DNA of 64,000 nucleotides from Elephas maximus indicus (Eukaryota > Chordata > Mammalia > Proboscidea > Elephantidae), in the NCBI RefSeq assembly GCF_024166365.1, contig NC_064826.1, positions 19,988,001 through 20,052,000 on the forward strand, given 5' to 3'. Of this stretch, positions 44,301 to 64,000 are shown piece by piece. The notes below the pieces were generated by a model. It did not search any database and was not told where the DNA came from. It saw only the letters and a program-made list of their open reading frames with translations. Both the position numbers and the translations under genes were made by a program. Within the stretch, counting starts at the first letter, position 1. The number at the start of each line of letters is the position of its first letter.

Positions 44301-47300
44301 TGGAAACCCTGGCGGTGTAGTGGTTAAGTGCTATGGCTGCTAAGCAAAAGGTCAGCAGTTCAAATCCACCAGGTGCTCCTTGGAAAGTCTATCGGGCAGT
44401 GCTACTCTGTCCTATAGGGTCGCTATGAGTCGGAATCAATTCAACAGCAATGGGTTTTTTGAGTTAGTATCTCCTAAATCCTTCGGTAAGTTTCCTCCAA
44501 AATGTAACCATAATGTATTATCTGTGAATATCGTAACTAGAAGAAATAGATTTCTCTGAAGAGATGTAATTTCAAATATTCTCCTCTAAAATTCCATAAA
44601 TAAATTTGTTCCGTTTCTCAGACCAGTGTCCCAATTTTTGATGCTGAAAATGATGATGCCATAAGACACAAATGTAAAGCAATTCTTTTCGGATGTATCA
44701 AAAATTTTAGAAATATTCATAACTTCTCTGATACATAATTCTTCTTCGGGGGACTCTATCATGAGGAAGTAATCCCCCACAGAAATATTCATCACAGTAT
44801 AAAGTCCAAAATTCAAAAGTAGGCAACAGTTAAGCAAATTATACTACAGTCATATAATATAACCCGAAACCCATTGCCGTCGAGTCCATTCCGACTCATA
44901 GCAACCCTACAGGACAGAGTAGCACTGCCCCACAGAGTTTCCAAGGAGTGCCTGGTGGATTCGAACTGCTGACCTTTTGGTTAGCAGACGTAGCTCTTAA
45001 CCACTACACCACCAGGGTTTCCAGTCATATAATATACGGTTATAAAAATGATAATAAAAGAATGTTGTAACATGAGAAAATAAGTGCTACCACACGAAGT
45101 TAAAAATCAAGATGCAAATTTGTACATGCAGTATCTCCACAATTTAGCTACAAGCTTGAAAAGAAAAAAGACCTTATGCAATGCACGCAAGTGTTAACAA
45201 TGGTTGCCTTTGAGTAGTGAAGCCGTGAATTTTTTTTCCTTCTAATATTTCAAGTTTTCTACAACAAGGAAAACAGGATCATGGTTGGGTATTCATTCAT
45301 AACTGCAATCTAGATCCCTGCCCCATTCCTTTCTCAATATTTGATCTCTACAGTGGTGAGCAAGTACCTCTAAGGGACTCCTCTTGCTTTTTGGGTTACA
45401 GTAACCATACTCTGAAAACTGTAAGTACTCTTTTAAGATAGCAACAGTTGTGAGAATGGCGCAGGATCAGGCAGTATCTCGTTCTGTTGTACATAGGGTC
45501 ACTATGAGTTGGAACTGACTTGACGACACCTAACAACAACTTTTTAAAAATTTCTTTTGCGGAAGTCTCAAATATTTTAAACGTAATACGTATGGAAATA
45601 ATCATTAAAAGATTAAGTTTATAAACCTAAAAGTTAACAGTAGTTGGGAGGTATTGTTAGTTGCTGTTGAGTCAGTTCTGACTTAGGGCAAGGCGTGGTG
45701 ATCTGCTTCCTAAAGGCCACAGGCTTGAAAACCCTGTAGAGTTCTACTCTGCACATATAGAGTCACCATGAGTCAGAATTGACTCGACAGCGGCTAACAA
45801 CACAACCAACTGCTGTTAACTTTCAGGTTTATAAGCTTAAACTAAGTTTAATCTTACAACTTAAACTTTTAGATTATAAACTAAGAGAATGGTTACTGTA
45901 ACCCAAAAAAGCAAGAGGAATGGTTGATTAGTTTTATGTAATCTGGAGGGATTTTTATTTTGTTCTTTGTACTTTTCCTGTTTTCTATAATGCACATACT
46001 TTTGTGATGGGGAGAGGTACTTAAAAACAGATATTATGTTAAGATTATTTTCACAAAAAGCTTCCACATTTGATGTCAAATGGAAATCTAATCCCAAAAT
46101 CAAAAGAAAGACTTTGCATCAAGCTAAGTGAAATCATATGAACTGTGGTTACCAAAAGCATTTTTATGAACCTGTCTTTATGTGTGACTTAGTGAGTAAA
46201 AACAACAGCCGTGCCTGCCCTAAGGGGCAGAGTAGAACAGTGGAGAAACTTGGGCTATGACTCTGCCTCTCTGCCCCTAATCAACTCGGTGATCTCATCA
46301 AGCCACCTACTACATCTGAAGTTCAGTTTCCACATCCGCAAAATGAGGAGTTTGAACCAGTATTACTGAAAAATACCCACACTAGCAGTCTAAACAAACA
46401 CTAAACAAATGCATAAACTAAACTTAATACTTACAGTCTGTGAAAGCAAAAGAGCAAATGCACCTAAAAAGTGGCAAACTCAGAGGAAATCGGTGTGCTT
46501 CACGTTGGAGGATAATTACCACCATATTTCCAGCACGCTTTTGCCATTACTTCAAGGTTTGTAAATAAAGGCTCATAGTTGAGCAGAGAAAATGAAGTTC
46601 AAAGTGAAGGAAAAATTCCACCCTCCTTGACTAGTTCTCATATGGGTCTCAGATTTCAAATCTGGGACCCTTGAGAAGAAGCAGTCCAGTTGACTGTAGT
46701 TGCCATAAGGATACAAAGTGAAAGATGAAACCTCTAAAATAATTAAAGTTTTAATGCACACTGAATAGATACAATTCAACATTTCAAACTATGCTTCGAA
46801 GCAAACAATGTGAAGGAAACCGGGGTCTATTCCCCCCTCTGCCACGAATCAGTTGTGCGACATTGGACAAGTCAATTTCTTGGGACCTTATCAATAAAAA
46901 AGGGAATAACGGTATCTTACTTGCCTACAAACAGGAGGCTGGACCACATGGTCTCCTGAGGTCCTTACAGCTCAGGGCTCTGTTACTCCAAAGAGCTGAT
47001 ACAAGCAAGAAAGCAGAGGAATAGCTCAGACCTCTTAAGTAGGCTTCATGATGAAATTGCCAGTGATCAATCTCAATTTTTGGTTAATTTTCTAAAGTAG
47101 CTTTTCTTGCCAGGCCAGACAAATTCAATATACTGAGCTAGGGAGTCCAAGATGTGTATAAGCTATCACTATTCTAAACCTCCCTTTGCAAAGTATTTAC
47201 CTTAAGAAGCATTTAGGACTTTAGTTGAAACTTTTTCTTGGGGGAGAGGGGAGATCCTTTAATTATTCAAATGGAATCCAGCTGGCATACACATAGGAAG

Positions 47301-49134
47301 TCTTCCCCTCACCATCTTGGCTGCGCATTCTGGCTGTAATGCTAAATGATGGTGGTTTGATTAATCATCAGCCTGGGATTAATGGCCAGCCGGGATTTCA
47401 CGTCAGCGATTTATAAGAGCTCAGTTACCCACAATAACGTTGGAGCCTCACAGTCCTGATAAGGTGGGTTATCTCATTCCTCAGAGGATGGCATTTCTTC
47501 TCCTGATAGATGTTCTAGAGGGTGACTTTAGTTCTGTTTAGTTCTGCATCTTACGGAGAGTGTATTGCCTCTTTCTAAAAAGGTCACAATCCTACAACAT
47601 GTCACCTATAAATATAATGACAACTTTTGTATGATGGCTGCAAAAGGAGTTTGGAGGTCATTGACCAGTTGAGAGGTTTATCCCAGCATTACATAGCATA
47701 TGGATAGACTGCAAGCAAACTATCTGTCTCAAAATTGCAGAATTTTTAAAATTTATATTATGCAGTCATAAAAAGCATTGCTGTATGAATGGGGAAGTTA
47801 AGACAGCAGGATATTAAATACAATGTAACACCAATTATGTAAGATCAAAGATAGAGAGGTGGATAGAGATAAATTGGTAAAGAGAATAAGAAAAACAAAA
47901 CTAGAAGAACATGCTCCAAAAAGTTAACAGTGGTTACCTCTGGCTAATAGGATTACAATCATTTAAACTGTCTTCTTCAAAGTTTTCTACATTTTTCTAG
48001 AATGCGGTGGCGTCATTTTCAAAACTAGAAAACGAACTTTTAAAAAGAGTAGTTTCATCAAAGTAAAGTGAATTTATTTTATGGACAATCCCCTGTTATA
48101 CAGTAACCCGTTACTATCCCGTCCATTGCAACTCACAACGACCCTATGGGTAGAGTAGAACTGCCCCATAGGGTTGTGGCATAGGGTTTCCTAGTCTGTA
48201 ATCTTTACAGGAGCAGATCACCAGGTCTGTCTCCCACAGAAAGGCTGACGGGTTCCAACCGGTGACTTTTCGGTTAGCAGCTAAGGTCTTATAACCATCA
48301 TGCTACCAGGTCTCCTCAGCCTTACACTGTTGTTGTACGCCATCAAGTCGATTCTGATTCATAGCTACTCTGTATGACACAGTAGAACTGCCCCATAGGG
48401 CTTCCAAGGCTGTAAATCTTTACAGAAGAAGATTGCCAACATCTTTCTCCAGAACGGAGGATAGTGGGTTCCAACATCAACTCTTCGGTTAGCAGACTAG
48501 CAGCCAAGCGCTTAACCACTGCACCACCAGGGCTCCTGGCAAGGGCGTAACTACAGAAAATAGTGCCTAGGGTAATGAGCGTCAAACTGCTGAATGATCT
48601 CTGACAGCTGGGGACAGAAACTATGATGGCCAATTAAAAAAAAAAAAAAAAAACACTGCCATTGAGTCGATTCTGACTCATAATGACACTGTAGGACAGA
48701 GTAGAGCTGCCCCATAGAGTTTCCAAGGAGCGCCTGGTGGATTAGAACTATTGACCTCAACCACCACACCACCGCCCAGAGCACAGCGCACTAGCTGCCC
48801 CGCCCACCCAGTTACTCCTCAGAGAATAGGGTTTCCAAGGCCGGTGAGTTCAACCGCGGGCCCTCCGGTTAGCGGCTGAGCGGTTATCAACTACGCTACC
48901 GGGGCTCCTTGTATACAGTAAACATATTTTAAACGACAAAGGATATCCTACCCAGACAGAAGTCCTAGAGAAGAACATCAGGACCGAGATAATGGCAAAA
49001 TACCAAAGCAGGAAGCTCCCTATTGCCACACAAGAGTCATCCTTCTGGCATTCATAATCCTGATTTGGAATGGTTAGAGTTAAAGGTTTGGGAGGAGGAT
49101 CCATCTCCCAAAATAAGGAAAAAAGGTCTCCCAT
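40877..49134 (-). CDS. SSMEM1: SSMEM1, serine-rich single-pass membrane protein 1
   Basis: Human SSMEM1 (formerly C7orf45) is a small single-pass membrane protein of unknown role, reported mainly from testis. Two minus-strand coding exons are clear. Exon 1 (48952-49134) encodes MGDLFSLFWEMDPPPKPLTL and on to the membrane segment VAIGSFLLWYFAIISVLMFF (about residues 36-55), ending at SVW. The last exon (40877-41373) encodes the Ser/Asp/Glu-rich tail (HDSDTTEYDSEESNSGPSSW; LGSYQIRERPCLHCRAMRTN; IPDINTKFSKF). In human a short exon of about 55 nt encoding MSEDKKDEGSG and a few more residues lies between them. The phases here (0 after exon 1, G|CA-type before the last) need such an exon, but I could not find it. 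The gene is head to head with TMEM209 and holds many SINEs in its introns. Confidence 0.9.
41762..42836. mobile_element. Candidate non-autonomous DNA transposon (hAT-like)
   Basis: The left end CAGTGGTGTGCTGGAGCTGG and the reverse complement of the right end, GGTGCTGTGCTGG followed by AAATG...AACTGGCTC, look like terminal inverted repeats. The interior is AT-rich and non-coding, with an RTE fragment inserted. The flanking duplication is unclear. Confidence 0.45.
42286..42433 (+). mobile_element. RTE LINE 3' end fragment
   Basis: GAGATGGGCTGACACAGTGG to CAACTCGATGGCACCTAACA. Flanked by TATTCTATAACT and TATTCTAAAACT. Confidence 0.9.
42840..43405 (+). repeat. Diverged afrotherian-type L1 3' UTR
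   Basis: CATGAGACCAGAAGAACTGG, ATAGTGCCCAGCTACC, CTGAAGGAACCCCTGAATC and CATTAAGTCATCTTTAAACT parallel the L1 3' UTR at 24490-24650 and the end repeat at 120-250. The 5' part (42840-43080) is less certain. Confidence 0.5.
43588..43627 (-). repeat. AfroSINE tail fragment
   Basis: Only CTTCAAGTCAATTCCGACTC and ATAGTGACC remain. Confidence 0.7.
43630..44295. other. SSMEM1 intron sequence, no exon found
   Basis: Searched on the minus strand for the missing SSMEM1 exon and for other splice-flanked exons. None was found. Confidence 0.4.
44301..44458 (+). repeat. AfroSINE
   Basis: GGAAACCCTGGCGGTGTAGT to CAACAGCAATGGGTTTTTT. Confidence 0.93.
44862..45021 (-). repeat. AfroSINE with 15-bp target duplication
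   Basis: CAGTCATATAATATA at 44847-44861 and 45022-45036, perfect. It is inserted in an old LINE-like stretch. Confidence 0.95.
45438..45540 (+). mobile_element. RTE LINE extreme 3' end
   Basis: GAATGGCGCAGGATCAGGCA to TTGACGACACCTAACAACAA. Confidence 0.88.
45653..45805. repeat. Composite AfroSINE, inverted halves
   Basis: A reverse tail (AGTTGCTGTTGAGTCAGTTC) is followed by a forward SINE (GTGATCTGCTTCCTAAAGGC to GACTCGACAGCGGCTAACAA). The forward part ends in the RTE-like CTAACAAC. Confidence 0.75.
46225..46375 (-). repeat. MIR element
   Basis: TGGGCTATGACTCTGCCTCT, CAGTTTCCACATCCGCAAAA and TGAGGAGTTTGAACCAG, in MIR order. Confidence 0.6.
46790..46985 (-). repeat. MIR element
   Basis: CTGCCACGAATCAGTTGTGC, CATTGGACAAGTCAATTTCT and AATAAAAAAGGGAATAACGG, in MIR order. 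Confidence 0.6.
47740..48050 (+). repeat. Old LINE (L1M/HAL1-like) 3' end
   Basis: TATGCAGTCATAAAAAGCAT, TTAACAGTGGTTACCTCTGG and AAAGTTTTCTACATTTTTCT are phrases of old L1-type 3' regions. Confidence 0.55.
48107..48316 (-). repeat. AfroSINE, long variant
   Basis: CCATTGCAACTCACAACGAC to ATCATGCTACCAGGTCTCC. Confidence 0.85.
48330..48536 (-). repeat. AfroSINE, long variant
   Basis: CCATCAAGTCGATTCTGATTC to CACTGCACCACCAGGGCTCC. Confidence 0.9.
48634..48776 (-). repeat. AfroSINE with poly(A)-rich tail side
   Basis: An A run, then CCATTGAGTCGATTCTGAC to CCACCACACCACCGCCC. Confidence 0.88.
48826..48908 (-). repeat. AfroSINE head fragment
   Basis: GTTTCCAAGGCCGGTGAGTT to CTACGCTACCGGGGCTCC. 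Confidence 0.85.
48952..49134 (-). CDS. SSMEM1: SSMEM1 exon 1 (start codon, membrane segment)
   Basis: 183 nt, 61 codons: MGDLFSLFWEMDPPPKPLTL, TIPNQDYECQKDDSCVAIGS, then FLLWYFAIISVLMFFSRTSV and W, followed by donor TGG|GTAGGA. The ATG is chosen because MGDLFSLFWE is also the human start. NQDYECxKDDSC precedes a single hydrophobic helix. Confidence 0.94.
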
Positions 49135-49576
49135 GATGGCGTCTTGCTTAAAACTAAGAAAACATGTTCAAAGGGAAGAGGATGACTGGGAAGTATTTCC
49201 ATCCACGATGTATGACAACTTCCTTGGCAACCTATTATGACATGCACTTTAGCAACCGTGACAGAAACTGACCAGTGCTTCGTGGATTCCTAAAAGGTTT
49301 TGGAAGGATTTATCTATATTCTGCAAATGTCTATATGGTATTTTTCCCTGTACCTCAATATTGGCGCATTCTGTTTTAACCTTTTTTCTCCCTGAAACCT
49401 GTATACACCGTATTGTTGTGTTTTTAAAATCTAAGCCTCTAAGGTATCAGTTCATTTTTTTTAGTCTTTTTATATGCATAATACCATTATAAATTAACAC
49501 ACACAGTTCTAGTGCCAACTGTACATCAGATTTGGATGGTAGTGCTTAAGCCTTGAATAAATTCACAAAGACTTAT

Positions 49577-49728
49577 ATGCCCATTGTCGAGTCGATTCCG
49601 ACTCATAGCGACCCTATAGGACAGAGTAGAACTGCCCTGTAGAGTTTCCAAGGAGGGTCTGGTGGATTTGAACTGCCAACCTTTTGGTTAGCAGCCTTAG
49701 CACTTAACCATTAGGCTACCAGAGTTTC
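49577..49728 (-). repeat. AfroSINE
   Basis: Flanked by CAAAGACTTA and CAAAAACTTA. The body runs from GTCGAGTCGATTCCGACTC to TTAGGCTACCAGAGTTTCC. Confidence 0.93.
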
Positions 49729-50930
49729 CCAAAAACTTAGAGATCACATTAAAAAGGAAAATAGAGATGACATCAAATGTGTACAATTGTATACATTTGA
49801 TGTATACAATTTCCTAGGAAAGGAGGGGGTAAGTATTCTAATTTGTAGGTAGAACCCTTTCACCATTTTCAAGTTGGTTCATCTCTAAATCTAGTGCAAA
49901 ACACCGCTGCTGTTAAGGCAATCTAAAAATAATATTTTTTAAAAAACCCACTTAAAAAAAATGTTAGATCTTTAAAAGTATAGCATACCTGAGGATTTTC
50001 ATTAATATGCAACACTGCAAGAAGATTACTTCATTTTCTTGTATTTGAACTTGAGCATTTTGGGAATAATTTGGTCATTGGGATGTGCGTAATATAAAAA
50101 TCCACTAACTTGTGACATGGCACGAGGTTTTTACAGGGGCTCCCTTCTCCGTATCCCCAACTGTGAGTCCCTGTGCCCTGCGTTTCCGGGCCGCTGGATG
50201 TCTGCCTTAGCTCTGCGTGGCCTCCTCCAGGAAGCCCATGGGCGAAGCCCACCCCACCTGCCCTTCTTGCACACTTCGGGCTGAGCTCCTCCAGGCAGTA
50301 ACCATGGGGCTCCTATTTTCATAGCCCCTCGTCTGGTCAGGGCCCATTGTAGGCGTTTCTATGTGTTAAGTAAAACCAAACTCAACTCCCTAACGGACAT
50401 TTTCCTCAGGATTAGAAGTTCTACCAAAGGATATGCAGGGGAAAAAAAAATTTTTTAAAACCTCAAAACTGCTTACAACGTCAAGAATAGAACATTTATC
50501 TGGAGATTATGGGTTTTCTTGTTATTGCTGCACTCTGGTTACATGGATATTTAAGAATTTACATTGGGTCAGAACACTTGATTTTTTTGTTCTGTGTTCT
50601 CACAGGGAGGTAAGAATAGCTTTGTCATTGCTGATGGTGTCTGGACACATTATCACGTACTCTATATCCTACTATTAACCACCTGCTTAATAAAATCCGC
50701 AAAAAAATGTGCTCGTAGATGCCCTAAAGAAGCTAAAATTTTGTATAATTATATATATGCATATCTATAGTTATATAGATATGCATATAAATATATACAC
50801 GACGGCAGTGGGTTTGGTTTGGTTTTCTTAGAATTATTACTTTTTACTGCTGGATGAGAACCAGGTCTCAATGCAGGGTTCAGTTTTCTTCCCCAGAAGC
50901 TGAGCAGCAGCAAGAGGCCCCAGAGCTGTT
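49729..50930. other. SSMEM1-TMEM209 intergenic region
   Basis: Mostly AT-rich, with a GC-richer block at about 50130-50340 that shows no convincing reading frame, and a short SINE tail (50797-50828). Nothing else is recognised. Confidence 0.45.
50797..50828 (+). repeat. AfroSINE tail scrap
   Basis: CGACGGCAGTGGGTTTGGTT only. Confidence 0.65.
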
Positions 50931-51097
50931 TCCTTGGTAACGTTCCTAGCCTCCATCCCGCCCCCACCTCCCTCTTCTCGCGAGAAGAGGAGATCCAGTC
51001 CTTCCGGTAACCGCCACGCCGGCCTCTCCAGGCTTAGCACTGTTTTGCGCATGTGCAGTAGGGAGTGTCGCGAGCCCGCGGCTTCCCGCCGAAGACT

Positions 51098-51100
<3 letters not shown>
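50930..51100 (+). promoter_or_regulatory. TMEM209 CpG-rich promoter, TATA-less
   Basis: Dense CpG with three classic housekeeping motifs in order: palindrome TTCTCGCGAGAA (50975-50986), ETS-type CTTCCGGT (51001-51008) and NRF1-like TGCGCATGTGCA (51046-51057). No TATA box. The motif identities are established promoter elements; their use here is inferred from position just before exon 1. Confidence 0.8.
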
Positions 51101-63890
<12,790 letters not shown>

Positions 63891-63892
63891 CA

Positions 63893-64000
63893 GGTTAGAG
63901 AGCTCAGCTGCTAACTGAAAGGTTGGCGATTTGAACCTACCAGCTGCTGTGCGGGAGAAAGATGTGGCAGTCTGCTCGCCTAAAGATTTGCAGCATTGAA
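63893..64000 (+). repeat. AfroSINE, cut by the window edge
   Basis: GAGAGCTCAGCTGCTAACTG, GTGCGGGAGAAAGATGTGGC. The 3' part is off the window. Confidence 0.85.

Larger units (their letters stand above)
45806..48096. other. SSMEM1 intron 1: MIRs, old LINE, candidate conserved element
   Basis: MIR-like pieces at about 46225-46375 and 46790-46985, an old LINE end at about 47740-48050, and a motif-rich stretch near 47330-47420. No exon found. Confidence 0.45.
48097..48921 (-). repeat. Cluster of four AfroSINEs bracketed by TATACAGTAA
   Basis: TATACAGTAA occurs at 48097-48106 and 48912-48921. Between them are minus-strand SINEs at 48107-48316, 48330-48536 and 48634-48776, and a head piece at 48826-48908, plus about 100 bases of other sequence at 48537-48633. 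It lies in intron 1, some 30 bases from the SSMEM1 exon 1 donor. Confidence 0.7.

Overview
The window is nuclear DNA from a placental mammal, almost certainly an afrotherian and most like an elephant. The evidence is about forty copies of the afrotherian tRNA-derived SINE (AfroSINE), several copies of an RTE/BovB-like LINE whose 3' end matches the SINE tail, and a lineage-type L1 with its characteristic long 3' UTR. Old mammal-wide MIR and L1M fragments lie beneath them. I cannot separate Loxodonta, Elephas and close relatives from this sequence alone. Family names rest on memory of consensus sequences, not on a search.

Three host genes are present, in the order known from human 7q32 but inverted. 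CPA2 (pancreatic carboxypeptidase A2) is on the minus strand: exons 4 to 1 lie at 2936-10796 and the rest of the gene is off the left edge. SSMEM1 (serine-rich single-pass membrane protein 1) is on the minus strand: its last coding exon is 40877-41373 and its first is 48952-49134; I could not find the short middle exon. TMEM209 (a nuclear-envelope membrane protein) is on the plus strand: a CpG-rich promoter near 50930-51100 and exons 1-8 at 51098-61940, continuing off the right edge. SSMEM1 and TMEM209 are head to head, about 2 kb apart. The genes are unrelated in function: a secreted digestive zymogen, a probably testis-biased membrane protein and a housekeeping nuclear-envelope protein.

Layout: 1-2935 CPA2 intron; 2936-10860 CPA2 5' exons, with a near full-length RTE LINE followed by three SINEs in intron 1; 10860-40776 CPA2-SSMEM1 intergenic region, rich in mobile elements, including an L1 inside an L1 inside a SINE (19015-25770) and a MED27 retrocopy fused to L1 sequence (25948-27678); 40777-49134 SSMEM1; 49135-50930 intergenic; 50930-64000 TMEM209 5' half.

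No prokaryote-style system, CRISPR array or new protein-coding system was found. The most unusual content is the retroelement architecture. Four places show runs of SINE or RTE insertions sharing one target-site sequence. One insertion joins L1 3' UTR to MED27 mRNA inside a single 18-bp target-site duplication. One inner L1 appears to have carried off a flanking older L1 end.
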